DNA from: an uncultured Eubacteriales bacterium
GTDB taxonomy: Bacteria; Bacillota; Clostridia; Christensenellales; Aristaeellaceae
Reading direction: 5' to 3'
Assembly (NCBI GenBank): GCA_900315315.1
Contig: OMYT01000002.1
Coordinates: 62,001-126,000, forward strand
Length of the DNA: 64,000 nt
Shown here: positions 18,131-26,855 of the stretch, one piece after another
How the letters are laid out: the number at the start of each line of letters is the position of its first letter
Numbering within the stretch: the first letter of the stretch is position 1
Position numbers and translations under genes: made by a program
Notes under the pieces: generated by a model
What the model saw: the letters and a program-made list of their open reading frames with translations, nothing else
Databases searched by the model: none
What the model was told of the DNA's origin: nothing

Positions 18131-20011
18131 TTATCGCCGGCCTGTTTTCTTTTTCTCCTTGATTTCGTACATGAGGGCGTCGGCGGCTTTGATACAGTCA
18201 CTGATGGGACGGCGTTCCGCCGCGTCGGACTTGATTACACCCAGGGACAATCCCAGATGATAGGGCATACCGGAAGATTGATTGTATTCCTTTACCGACG
18301 CCTGAAGCTTTTCCGGAAGGACTTCGTTCCGGCCGGTATCGATGAGAATGAACTCATCTCCGCCGTAACGCATGATGAACGCATCGGGAGAGGCGGCAGA
18401 ACGCAGGAGATCTGCTGTTTCCTTCAGGGCCTGATCTCCGGCTTCGTGCCCGTGTTTATCGTTGATGCTCTTCATATTGTCCAGATCGATGAAAAGAATC
18501 TGGACGCTGCCTTCGGCGGCCAGGAGATTGTCATAGAACTGCTGGCCGAAGCGCGAAAGCCCGAAACGGTTGTAAAGCCCGGTCAGCGCGTCATGGACAT
18601 ACAGATCGTCCAGGGTATCGTTCAGGGTCTGCAGGAGGCATTTTTTCCGCACGTTTTCAAAGGCGATTTCCAGAAAGTTGAAGATGCTTTCATGCAGATT
18701 CAGCTTCGCTGCGGTGCAGATCCCGTTCAGTGCGATATAACCGATGGAATAGGTGCTGTAGTGCAGAGGGTAGAACATCAGGAAATGTTCCCTTTGCATG
18801 ACGGAGTCAGGAAGCAGGTTTGAGGTGGGGAAAAGAATGAATTCCGGATCATTCCCGTCGGGATTCGGGAGCGCCATGGTCGTGTCAAAATGTTTGGCTT
18901 TGTCGGGCCAAAGGCTCTTGTCATAATTATTGAAGTAATATTGATTCACGCAGGGATAGATCTTGTCACACCCGAAAATACGGTTATTCCGGCTGATGAT
19001 CAGCAAAAGGTCCTGCAGGTCGGAAGCTTCGAAGAGGTCTTCAGCCATCTGATCCTGCTGGATATAGAAGTTCTGCAGGAAACGGGTCTGCTGGAAATAC
19101 AGATCCCGGATCATGCTGCTCCGCGGCGTATTATGACAGCCGCAGGATTCCGAACAGATCAGTTCAAAACTGAACGGGAAAACAGTGCGATCTTCCTCGC
19201 CGCGGATGATCTTCATGAGCACATCCGCCGCGTAATAATCCATGCGGCAGTTGTCGGCATGCACGGTGGAAAGACGGGGGCTGGAAAGCTCCGCACTGTT
19301 CAGATTGTCAAAGCCGGAGATCAGCACCTGGCCGGGGATGTGGACGCCGCCTTCCTGAAGGGTTGCCATCAGGCCGATCGCCATTTCATCATTAGCGCAG
19401 ACAAAGGCGTCAGGCAGGGGATACTTTTCCCGAAGCCACATTTTTCCGACGTTGATCCCGTCGGCGGTACGCCAGGTACAGCGGATCACTTCCACGTTTT
19501 CTTCCGGGATCCGGTTATCCCTGCACGCGGCCATGAAGCCATCCAGACGCTGATGCCCTTCAGGACATTCGTTATCCATGATACCGGTCAGGTAGACCAG
19601 GCGGCGGGCACCGTGTTCGCGGATCATGTGCTCAGCCATGGCATACTGGGCTTTTTCGTTGTCGAAGTAAACCATGGCGCAGCCCGCAAGCTCGCAGCCG
19701 ATGGAAACGGCGGGGATTCCGGCGTCAGTGATCGCTTTTTCGACGTTCTGCCGCGCCTGGCGGAGAACGATCTGGTTAGCCTGTACGAGCAGCCCGTCGA
19801 ACTGCTCAAGATCCGGCAGACCGAAGATCGCGTATTCACTTCGGTCTTTTTCATTACCCAGATCCTTGCCGAAACAGTCGAAAACGCAGATCTGAACGTT
19901 CGGATGATCTTCCGTATACTGCTTCAGCCCATGGAGAGTCTTCTCCACGAGCTCGTAGTTCCAGTCCACGGTCAGGAATGCGATGCGGTACAGGTCTTTG
20001 TTTGTTTTCAT
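18131..20011 (-). CDS. LacI-type sugar-sensor domain fused to GGDEF diguanylate cyclase
   Basis: A 626-residue protein. Residues about 8-280 form a periplasmic-binding-protein/LacI ligand domain (FVCANDEMAIGLMATLQEGG, ISGFDNL), but the DNA-binding helix-turn-helix is absent and there is no signal peptide or membrane helix. After a linking region, residues about 460-620 form a GGDEF domain with DALTGLYNRFG, FIDLDNMKSINDKHGHEAGD and an intact RYGGDEF. It should make cyclic di-GMP in the cytoplasm in response to a small ligand. I chose ATG 20011 because the fold starts at MKTNKDLYRIAF; upstream in-frame ATGs code for nothing conserved. Confidence 0.85.
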   Translation of the reverse strand: MKTNKDLYRIAFLTVDWNYELVEKTLHGLKQYTEDHPNVQICVFDCFGKDLGNEKDRSEYAIFGLPDLEQFDGLLVQANQIVLRQARQNVEKAITDAGIPAVSIGCELAGCAMVYFDNEKAQYAMAEHMIREHGARRLVYLTGIMDNECPEGHQRLDGFMAACRDNRIPEENVEVIRCTWRTADGINVGKMWLREKYPLPDAFVCANDEMAIGLMATLQEGGVHIPGQVLISGFDNLNSAELSSPRLSTVHADNCRMDYYAADVLMKIIRGEEDRTVFPFSFELICSESCGCHNTPRSSMIRDLYFQQTRFLQNFYIQQDQMAEDLFEASDLQDLLLIISRNNRIFGCDKIYPCVNQYYFNNYDKSLWPDKAKHFDTTMALPNPDGNDPEFILFPTSNLLPDSVMQREHFLMFYPLHYSTYSIGYIALNGICTAAKLNLHESIFNFLEIAFENVRKKCLLQTLNDTLDDLYVHDALTGLYNRFGLSRFGQQFYDNLLAAEGSVQILFIDLDNMKSINDKHGHEAGDQALKETADLLRSAASPDAFIMRYGGDEFILIDTGRNEVLPEKLQASVKEYNQSSGMPYHLGLSLGVIKSDAAERRPISDCIKAADALMYEIKEKKKTGRR

Positions 20012-20063
20012 CTTTAACACCCGCAAAAAGTCGGTGAATAAGTATGATAAAATATGTGTAGAC

Positions 20064-20092
20064 ATTTTAAACAATTACCGGGCGTTTGTCAA
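20064..20092 (-). promoter_or_regulatory. Promoter of the LacI-GGDEF gene
   Basis: On the minus strand a perfect TTGACA (20092-20087), a 17-base spacer and TAAAAT (20069-20064). Confidence 0.7.
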
Positions 20093-20158
20093 TCTGTGGG
20101 AATATGCCGGAGAAAAACCTGAAAAAGGGGGCCGGTACTATGCAAAACGAGGTAAAGA

Positions 20159-20167
20159 TGGTATACT
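20159..20167 (+). promoter_or_regulatory. Extended -10 promoter of the DUF6273-like gene
   Basis: TGGTATACT. The -35 position (TATGCA) is weak. Confidence 0.45.
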
Positions 20168-20219
20168 ATTATATTGATTCAGTCTGCAATTTATGAAGGA
20201 TTTCAGACGGAAAGGTGAC

Positions 20220-21077
20220 ATGAGAATGAGAAGAAGAATTCCGGCTTTGCTGCTGGCGGTCCTGATGCTGATGAGCGCCGCGGCGGGAGAGAGCGCCCTG
20301 CGCGGATATAACAAGGAAGACGGGTATGTTTATCTGCATCTGGGACAATATCCGCAGACGGAGGACGGCGGGATCGAGCCGATTCTCTGGCGCGTGCTGA
20401 CGGTGGACGACGAAAAGGCATATCTGCTGAGCGAATACATCCTTTTTGCCCGGGCGATGCATACAAGCCGAAAAGAGTATGAAAAATTCGGCGGTGACTT
20501 TGCGCAGACGGAACTGTGTCATTACCTGAACACGACATTTGCAGAGCAGGCCTTCACAGAAGAGGACCTCAGAATGCTGCTCGAATGTGAGGATTACGGC
20601 AAGGTCTTCCTGGTGACACGGGACGAGATGAAGGACAAGAAGATCGGCCTGAGCACCACACTGGAAGGATCCACCAATCCGAAGAAGATCGAGGCAAACC
20701 CCGGTGTCCGTGCCTGGGGAACCGAATGGGCAATCAAGAACAACGGATATCCGGTATCGGAGTATCCGGATCCCAAGGCCAAAATCCGGAATGCTACGGA
20801 TACGGCAAACATCACCGTGGGAGAAAAACGGCTGTACGTATTCATGGCCAAGTTCGGCGCATGCAGTCCCTGGTGGGGCCGGTCTCCGGCCAAATCCCAC
20901 GCTGACCAGTGTGTGTGTACCAAGGACGGCGGGCAGATCGGCCGGATTGAAGTAGGCCGGGACAACGAAGGAGTGCGTCCCGCACTGTATCTGGCAGAGG
21001 GCAGCTATGAAATTGTTTCCGGATCGGGAACAAAGGACGACCCGTTCGAGATTGCGCCGGCAGGTGCCGCAGAATAA
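20220..21077 (+). CDS. Exported DUF6273-like protein
   Basis: A 285-residue protein with a signal peptide (cleavage near SAAAG). The segment HLGQYPQTEDGGIEPILWRV and the end with GVRPALYL match the DUF6273 fold common in gut Firmicutes surface proteins, which is distantly related to formylglycine-generating-enzyme/C-type-lectin-like domains. Function unknown. I chose ATG 20220 because GGAAAGG lies upstream and gives a clean signal peptide; ATG 20226 is also possible. It is likely cotranscribed with the next two genes. Confidence 0.72.
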   Translation: MRMRRRIPALLLAVLMLMSAAAGESALRGYNKEDGYVYLHLGQYPQTEDGGIEPILWRVLTVDDEKAYLLSEYILFARAMHTSRKEYEKFGGDFAQTELCHYLNTTFAEQAFTEEDLRMLLECEDYGKVFLVTRDEMKDKKIGLSTTLEGSTNPKKIEANPGVRAWGTEWAIKNNGYPVSEYPDPKAKIRNATDTANITVGEKRLYVFMAKFGACSPWWGRSPAKSHADQCVCTKDGGQIGRIEVGRDNEGVRPALYLAEGSYEIVSGSGTKDDPFEIAPAGAAE

Positions 21078-21091
21078 AGGAGGAAACCACC

Positions 21092-22066
21092 ATGAAGGGA
21101 AATACAGTTCGCTGGATTATTGCCGTGCTGATGCTGCTGGCGCTGACGCTGGGAATGAGCTGCCCGGCGATTGTCGAGGCGGAGGGAAAGAAGCTCCCGC
21201 TTGACTTCACCGTGGGCGGCAGCAAGACGGACAAAGCCGACTGGGAATACGACGGCAAAACGCCTATCGGCTACAAGGACGACACGATCGAGGTGACCGC
21301 GGTGAAGGGAAGCGTGACGCTGCCCGGAGCCAGCAAGCGGAAAAAGAACGTGAAACATGAGACTTGGGTGGTCCGTATCAAAATCCAGGACGCGACACAG
21401 CTGCGTACGGCGGTGAGCAAGGACACTTACAAGGGCGGCGGACAGGCAAATGCGGAAGACATCGCCAAGAGCAAGAACGCGGTAGCGGCGATGAACGGCG
21501 ACTTCTTCAAATACGAAAAGGACGTTGGCTACGTGGTGCGCCAGGGCGAACTGGTCCGGGACGCGTCGGACAACAAGCGGGTTGTTTTCGACATGCTGCT
21601 GGTGGACAGCGAGGGCGATTTCCATGTGATCCCCGGCGCGGACACAGCCAAGGTCGAGGCTTTCGCGGCGGAAACGCTGGTGCCGGAGGGACGGACGATC
21701 CTGGATACCTTTAATCTGGGACCGGCCCTGATTGTGGACGGCGAGGTTCAGGATATCGCTGCCTCCGAAGCGGCGCAGCAGGGAAGATATCAGTGGAAAT
21801 ACCCGCAGCAGCGGATCGCACTGGTGCAGACCGGGCCGCTGGAATACGCGATTGTGGAAGTGTTCGGCAGGACGGACGGAACGGCGGGCATGACGCTTGA
21901 AGAGTTTGCGGATTATATCAAGGAACAGGTGCCGGATGCCGTTACGGCCTACAACTTCGATGGCGGCGGATCCACCAACCTGATCCTGAACGGAAAGAAA
22001 ATCCACAAGACCCCGGGGCTGCGGGAAATCACGGATATCATTTATTTCGCATCCGCCAAGGAGTAA
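21092..22066 (+). CDS. Phosphodiester glycosidase family (NAGPA-like) exported protein
   Basis: A 324-residue protein with an N-terminal signal or anchor helix. Family motifs are visible: AAMNGDFF, TFNLGPALIVDGEV, QQRIALVQTG and AYNFDGGGSTNLILNGK. The domain is the NAGPA fold, which removes sugar from sugar-phosphodiester links and occurs in bacterial proteins associated with exopolysaccharide or wall polymers. An AAGGAGG ribosome site precedes it, and it ends three bases before the Lgt-like gene. The substrate is not evident. Confidence 0.85.
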   Translation: MKGNTVRWIIAVLMLLALTLGMSCPAIVEAEGKKLPLDFTVGGSKTDKADWEYDGKTPIGYKDDTIEVTAVKGSVTLPGASKRKKNVKHETWVVRIKIQDATQLRTAVSKDTYKGGGQANAEDIAKSKNAVAAMNGDFFKYEKDVGYVVRQGELVRDASDNKRVVFDMLLVDSEGDFHVIPGADTAKVEAFAAETLVPEGRTILDTFNLGPALIVDGEVQDIAASEAAQQGRYQWKYPQQRIALVQTGPLEYAIVEVFGRTDGTAGMTLEEFADYIKEQVPDAVTAYNFDGGGSTNLILNGKKIHKTPGLREITDIIYFASAKE

Positions 22067-22069
22067 ACA

Positions 22070-23134
22070 ATGGAACCGATCAGACTGGGGTCCCTGACCC
22101 TGTATCCCTTCGGGCTGCTGATGGCGCCGCTGATCCTGGGCGCGCTGGTATTGATTGCGTACAGCATGAAGAAGGCCGGGCTGAAAAACGGAACGGCTTC
22201 CTGGTTCGCCGTGCTATCGATTCCGCTGTGTTTTGTGTGCGGACATCTGGGCTACTGCGTGTTCATCGTTGACCAGATGATCGGCAGCGAGGATTTCGGC
22301 ATGCTGATCCGTGTACGCGAGGGCGGCTTCCTGTTATGGGGCGCACTGGCCGGCGGTCTGCTGGCGGCGCTGCTTACGGGAAAGATCACCGGCCAGCCGA
22401 CCGGCCGGATCTCAGACAGGACCATCGTGGCAGCCTGTCTGCTGATTGCAGCGGGACGGATCATCTGCGGACTGATCTTCAAGGACCAGGGGACGGGGAT
22501 GACGCTGGAGGACTGGTTCAACACCGAGTGGATGGATCCGGAAGAAGCGGACTATACGAACCGGTTCAGCCTGTTCGCGCTGGAGAATTACAGTTTTTTT
22601 GAGCGGTTTCCCTTTGCGGTGCAGAACTACTATGAGGAATGGTGCTGGGCGGTTTTCGTGCCCGAAGCGCTGTGGGCCTGCGTGATCGCGCTGATTACGG
22701 GGCGGTGCCGGGCAAAAGACGGCGGACGGACGACGCTGTTCCTGATCCTGTACAGCTGCGGACAGATTGTGCTGGAGGCGATGCTGCGCGGCGAGGTGTT
22801 GCATCTGCCCTGGCTGGGCTTTGTACGGGCCAACCAGGTGCTGTGCGCCATCGCGCTGGTGGCGGTTATCTGCGTATGCCTGAAACATCTGCAAAAAGAG
22901 GAACGCGGAAGGACGGCGCTGATCTGCTTCGCACAGGTGATTCCTGCGACGGGAATTGTGGTTGCGATGGAATTTGCAGCGCTGGAAAAGAAGATTTCCC
23001 TGATCGAGACCTGGCCGGCGGATGTCTGCTTCCTGATTATGGGACTGGCCTGCCTGTGGATGGGACTGGCCGTGCACAGGCTCTGGAAAAAGGCTTATGC
23101 TTTACATTCGGGGAATACTTTGGTAGAATCATAA
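22070..23134 (+). CDS. Prolipoprotein diacylglyceryl transferase-like membrane protein, divergent
   Basis: Polytopic membrane protein of 354 residues with Lgt-like topology and blocks such as YPFGLLMAPLI and RVREGGFLLWGALAGGLLA. The region that should carry the Lgt signature (GRxGNFxNxE) reads AAGRIICGLIFKDQGTG, so the conserved Asn and Glu are replaced. A loop of about 80 residues follows. It may be a paralogue that modifies something other than prolipoproteins. It ends 64 bases before rnfC, whose probable promoter lies inside this gene. Confidence 0.68.
   Translation: MEPIRLGSLTLYPFGLLMAPLILGALVLIAYSMKKAGLKNGTASWFAVLSIPLCFVCGHLGYCVFIVDQMIGSEDFGMLIRVREGGFLLWGALAGGLLAALLTGKITGQPTGRISDRTIVAACLLIAAGRIICGLIFKDQGTGMTLEDWFNTEWMDPEEADYTNRFSLFALENYSFFERFPFAVQNYYEEWCWAVFVPEALWACVIALITGRCRAKDGGRTTLFLILYSCGQIVLEAMLRGEVLHLPWLGFVRANQVLCAIALVAVICVCLKHLQKEERGRTALICFAQVIPATGIVVAMEFAALEKKISLIETWPADVCFLIMGLACLWMGLAVHRLWKKAYALHSGNTLVES
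23101..23129 (+). promoter_or_regulatory. Probable promoter of the rnf-nrf operon
   Basis: TTTACA (23101-23106), a 17-base spacer ending TGG and TAGAAT (23124-23129), an extended -10 lying within the last codons of the Lgt-like gene. Confidence 0.55.
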
Positions 23135-23198
23135 ACGGGACAAAAGGGTTAAAAACTGCATAAGGACCACAAATAAACGTGAAAGGAGTCGTCCAGCA

Positions 23199-24548
23199 GT
23201 GAAAAATACATTTCGCGGCGGCGTACATCCCGCAGGACACAAGGAACTGAGCCGGGAAAGCCGTCTGCGCCTCTTCGACCCGAAGGGGGAGATGGTTTTC
23301 CCGCTCAGTCAGCACATCGGCAAACCGGCCAAACCGGTGGTACAAAAGAATGATGAGGTGAAGGTGGGCCAGCTGCTTGCCGAAGCGGACGGGTTTATTT
23401 CCGCACCGATTCATTCCAGCTGCTCCGGGACGGTCAAGGCGATTGAGAAGCGCCGGGTGATCGGCGGCGCCCTGGCTGACTGCATTGTGATCAACAACGA
23501 CGGGCAGTTCACCCCCTTTGCCGATTACTCGAAGCGGCAGGATGCGAACAAACTCTCCAACCAGGAGATTATCAAACGCGTTCAGAAAGCCGGCGTGGTC
23601 GGTCTGGGCGGCGCGGGTTTCCCGACCTGTGTAAAGCTGCAGCCGAAAAATCCGGACGCGATCGAATACGTGATTGCCAACGGTGCCGAATGCGAACCTT
23701 ATCTGACCTGCAACGATCAGATGATGCGCATTCATTCCAACGAGATTGTCGAAGGCCTGGAGCTGGTGCTGCGGATCTTCCCGAACGCGGAAGGCGTGAT
23801 CTGCATCGAGGACAACAAGCCGGAAGCGATCGAGGCGATGAAGCGGGCGGCATCCGGCAAGTCCCGGATGAGCGTGAAGGCGATGGTCACCAAGTATCCG
23901 CAGGGCGGCGAGCGCAGCCTGATTCAGGCGGTGGCCGGGGTGGATTTTCCGACGGCCCAGCTGCCGGCGGACGTGGGCTGCATCGTGCAGAACGTCGGCA
24001 CCCTGTACGCGATCCAGCGGGCGGTGCTTTACGGTGAACCTCTGTTCAGCCAGTGCTTCACGCTTACTGGCGAGGCGGTGGCCAACCCCGGAAACTACAT
24101 CGTCCGGGTGGGTACGAGTTTTGCAGAGCTGCTGGAGGAAGCCGGCGGCCTGAAGGACGGTGCGGAGATGAAGAAGGCGCTGTGCGGCGGCCCGATGATG
24201 GGCATTGCTCTCGGCAGCCTCGATATCCCGATCCAGAAACAGAATAACGGGCTGACGGTGCTGGCGGAAGATCCGGTGGAGGCCGCGGAAGCCCTGATGA
24301 CCAACTGCCTTCGCTGCGGCCGGTGCCAGACAGTATGCCCGCTGGGCCTGACTCCCCAGCTGATGTGCGATGCGGCGATTGCCGGGGATCTGGAACGGTT
24401 TGAAAAGAAACTGTACGGGATGGACTGCATCCAGTGCGGAAGCTGCACCTTTGCCTGCCCGGCCAAACGGCCGCTGACCCCCGTGTTCAAACAGGCGAAG
24501 GCAGAAATCCTTGAAAACAGGAAACGGGAAGGAGGCGGTCAGAAATGA
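23199..24548 (+). CDS. rnfC: Rnf complex subunit C
   Basis: Peripheral cytoplasmic-side subunit of the Rnf ferredoxin:NAD+ oxidoreductase, 449 residues. The N-terminus FRGGVHPAGHKELS is typical. GLGGAGFPTCVKL is the Rossmann-like nucleotide/FMN site shared with NuoF. Two [4Fe-4S] motifs follow near the C-terminus: CLRCGRCQTVCPLG and CIQCGSCTFACPAK. Translation begins at GTG 23199 behind AAAGGAG. It is the first gene of the cluster and overlaps the next start by four bases. Confidence 0.95.
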   Translation: MKNTFRGGVHPAGHKELSRESRLRLFDPKGEMVFPLSQHIGKPAKPVVQKNDEVKVGQLLAEADGFISAPIHSSCSGTVKAIEKRRVIGGALADCIVINNDGQFTPFADYSKRQDANKLSNQEIIKRVQKAGVVGLGGAGFPTCVKLQPKNPDAIEYVIANGAECEPYLTCNDQMMRIHSNEIVEGLELVLRIFPNAEGVICIEDNKPEAIEAMKRAASGKSRMSVKAMVTKYPQGGERSLIQAVAGVDFPTAQLPADVGCIVQNVGTLYAIQRAVLYGEPLFSQCFTLTGEAVANPGNYIVRVGTSFAELLEEAGGLKDGAEMKKALCGGPMMGIALGSLDIPIQKQNNGLTVLAEDPVEAAEALMTNCLRCGRCQTVCPLGLTPQLMCDAAIAGDLERFEKKLYGMDCIQCGSCTFACPAKRPLTPVFKQAKAEILENRKREGGGQK

Positions 24549-26113
24549 ATGCGGCAGTAAACACCGTTAATCTGTCATCGGCTCCTCACGTGAGAGATAA
24601 ATGGACGACGCCGTTCATTATGCGTATGGTGGCTCTGAGCCTGATGCCTGCCACGATTGTCGGCATTCTGGTTTACGGGTGGAACGCATTCGCCATTGTG
24701 GCGCTGTCGGTGATTTCCGCCGTGGCAGCCGAATGGGTCTTCTGCAAGATCTGCCGTAAGCCCAGCACGATCTGGGACGGCAGCGCGGTGGTGACCGGAT
24801 TGCTGCTGGCCCTGAGCCTCGGGCCGCAGACTCCGCTGTACTGCCCGGTGATCGGTTCCATATTCGCGATTGTGGTCTGCAAGTGCTGCTTCGGCGGCCT
24901 GGGCAAGAACTTTATCAACCCGGCGCTGGCTGCCCGGTGCTTCCTGCTGATTTCCTTTGCGAATGCGATGGCCATCAAGCCGGTGATCGACGCGGTGGCG
25001 ACGGCGACCCCTGTGGGTGCTATGAAAGCCGGTGAGACGGTGAACATCACGAAGATGTTCCTGGGTACGGCGGACGGCGTCATCGGCAGTTCCATCCTGG
25101 CGCTGCTGGTCGGCGGGCTGCTGCTGTGGAGCCTGGATATCATTCACGGGGAGATCTGCTTCTCCGTGCTGATCGGCTTTACCCTCTTCCTGGGCATCTT
25201 CGGCGGGAAGGGTTTTGACGTGAATTATCTGCTGGCGCACCTGTGCGGCGGCGGCGTGGTCATGGGCGCCTTCTTCATGGCGACGGATTATGTGACCAGC
25301 CCGGTAAGCAAGCTGGGTCAACTGATCTACGGCTGCCTGATCGGCGTACTGGGCGGCTTGTTCCGCCTGAAGGGAAATACAGCGGACAGCTTCAGCTACG
25401 CGATCATCATCGGCAACGTATGTACGCCGCTGATTGACACTTATATCGTGCAGAAACCTTTTGCCTACCGAAAGGTGGGGAAAACCCGGAAGACCAGCAA
25501 GCAGCCATTCCGGATTCCGAAACCCGTGATTGCGCTGACGCTGATCGCGGCCATCGCCGGCGTGGCGCTGAGCGGCGTGTTTTCCATGACGAAGGACAAG
25601 ATAGATGAGCAGGAAACGCTGAAGAAGGCAGCTTCCTATACGGAGGTCTGTCCCGAGGCGGAGAGTTTCGCCATTCATGAGGAGGCAAACACAAAAATCG
25701 AGGAGAAGGCCGGCACTGACTGGCACGCAGATTATCCTTCGGCCCGGATCAACGAGGTCTTCGAGTGTCGGGATGCCGCAGGGGGCGTTGTTGGTTACGC
25801 ACTGAGCATTACCTCAAAGGGCTTCGGCGGGGACGTGACCATGGCTATGGGCATCCGGGCGGACGGAACTATCAGCGGCATCGCCTTCACGGAACTGAAA
25901 GAAACCGCCGGTCTGGGCATGAAAGCTGACGAACCCGAATTCAAAGACCAGTTCCCGGGTAAGAGCGTGAGCATTGACCTGGTCAAGGGCGCGCCGCAGG
26001 ATGACAACGATATCAGCGCCATTACCGGCGCGACGGTGACCTCCACGGCGGTCTACAACGCTGTGAACGCCGGCCTCAACTTCTACGAAACGGTTCTGAA
26101 GGGAGGCAACTGA
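24545..26113 (+). CDS. rnfDG: Rnf subunits D and G fused in one polypeptide
   Basis: A 522-residue membrane protein carrying two Rnf subunits normally encoded separately. Residues about 1-315 are RnfD: many helices, a GKNFINPALAARCF block, and TATPVGAM at the position of the SGAT-like FMN site. Residues about 330-522 are RnfG: one membrane anchor (PVIALTLIAAIAGVALSG), an extracytoplasmic domain with SKGFGGDVTMAMGI, and the flavinylation motif ITGATVTSTAV near residue 495. No internal stop or frameshift is present and the join is a short basic linker. The flavins would lie on the outer side, as in characterised Rnf and Nqr. Confidence 0.93.
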   Translation: MNAAVNTVNLSSAPHVRDKWTTPFIMRMVALSLMPATIVGILVYGWNAFAIVALSVISAVAAEWVFCKICRKPSTIWDGSAVVTGLLLALSLGPQTPLYCPVIGSIFAIVVCKCCFGGLGKNFINPALAARCFLLISFANAMAIKPVIDAVATATPVGAMKAGETVNITKMFLGTADGVIGSSILALLVGGLLLWSLDIIHGEICFSVLIGFTLFLGIFGGKGFDVNYLLAHLCGGGVVMGAFFMATDYVTSPVSKLGQLIYGCLIGVLGGLFRLKGNTADSFSYAIIIGNVCTPLIDTYIVQKPFAYRKVGKTRKTSKQPFRIPKPVIALTLIAAIAGVALSGVFSMTKDKIDEQETLKKAASYTEVCPEAESFAIHEEANTKIEEKAGTDWHADYPSARINEVFECRDAAGGVVGYALSITSKGFGGDVTMAMGIRADGTISGIAFTELKETAGLGMKADEPEFKDQFPGKSVSIDLVKGAPQDDNDISAITGATVTSTAVYNAVNAGLNFYETVLKGGN

Positions 26114-26114
26114 G

Positions 26115-26855
26115 ATGAAGAAATATATCGAACGCCTCTGGAACGGCCTGCTTAAGGAAAACCCGGTGCTGGTGCTGATGCTGGGCATGTGCCCGGCGCT
26201 GGCGGTTTCCACCCAGGCAGCCAACGGCATCGGCATGGGCCTGAGCACGCTGGCGGTGCTGGTGCTGAGCAACTTCGTGATCAGCTGTCTGCGGAAGGTG
26301 ATTCCGGACTCGGTCCGGCTGCCCTGCTACATTGTCATTGTGGCCAGCCTGGTGACTGTGACAGAACTGCTGATCAAAGCCTATCTGCCGAGCATCTATG
26401 AAGCGCTGGGCATCTATATTCCCCTGATCGTCGTGAACTGTATCATCCTGGGCCGGGCGGAAGCCTATGCGAACAAGCATACCCCCCTGCTCTCCGTGAT
26501 GGACGGCATTGGCATGGGCCTGGGCTTTACGGTCGCCCTGACGCTGGCCGGCATGATCCGCGAACTGCTGGGCGCCGGTACGGTCTTCGGACTGAGGCTG
26601 CTGCCGGAAAGCTTCGGCATGACGATCTTTATTCAGCCTCCGGGAGCCTTCCTGGTCTTCGCGCTGATTATTGCGGTGATGAACGCCATCGGCATCAAGA
26701 CACGCCAGCGCCAGCTGGTGGAGAGCGGATGCGACGGCAACTGCTCCCTGTGCAGCACAGCCTGCGAGGAACGGAAAGCGGAACCTGCTGAAGCCGTTAA
26801 ACCTGCTGAACCCGCCGGAACTGCTTCCGTGCAGAAGGGAGGCGACCAGGCATGA
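26115..26855 (+). CDS. rnfE: Rnf complex subunit E with cysteine-rich C-terminal tail
   Basis: A 246-residue membrane subunit with the RnfE/NqrD fold; NGLLKENPVLVLMLGMCPALA carries a conserved in-membrane cysteine of the RnfA/E pair, and a second lies in the block around IVVNCIIL. After the last helix a hydrophilic tail of about 45 residues contains CDGNCSLCSTAC (four Cys), then an Ala/Glu/Pro-rich stretch. The tail is longer than in RnfE proteins I know and could bind a metal or an FeS centre, which is an inference. It starts two bases after rnfDG, and its stop overlaps rnfA. Confidence 0.93.
   Translation: MKKYIERLWNGLLKENPVLVLMLGMCPALAVSTQAANGIGMGLSTLAVLVLSNFVISCLRKVIPDSVRLPCYIVIVASLVTVTELLIKAYLPSIYEALGIYIPLIVVNCIILGRAEAYANKHTPLLSVMDGIGMGLGFTVALTLAGMIRELLGAGTVFGLRLLPESFGMTIFIQPPGAFLVFALIIAVMNAIGIKTRQRQLVESGCDGNCSLCSTACEERKAEPAEAVKPAEPAGTASVQKGGDQA

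Noticed and set aside
18890-20017. A 375-codon plus-strand frame opposite the LacI-GGDEF gene
   Set aside because: Antisense shadow; the minus-strand gene has recognisable domains and a consensus promoter.
24575-25726. A 383-codon minus-strand frame opposite rnfDG
   Set aside because: Shadow of the RnfD coding frame, with no domain similarity.
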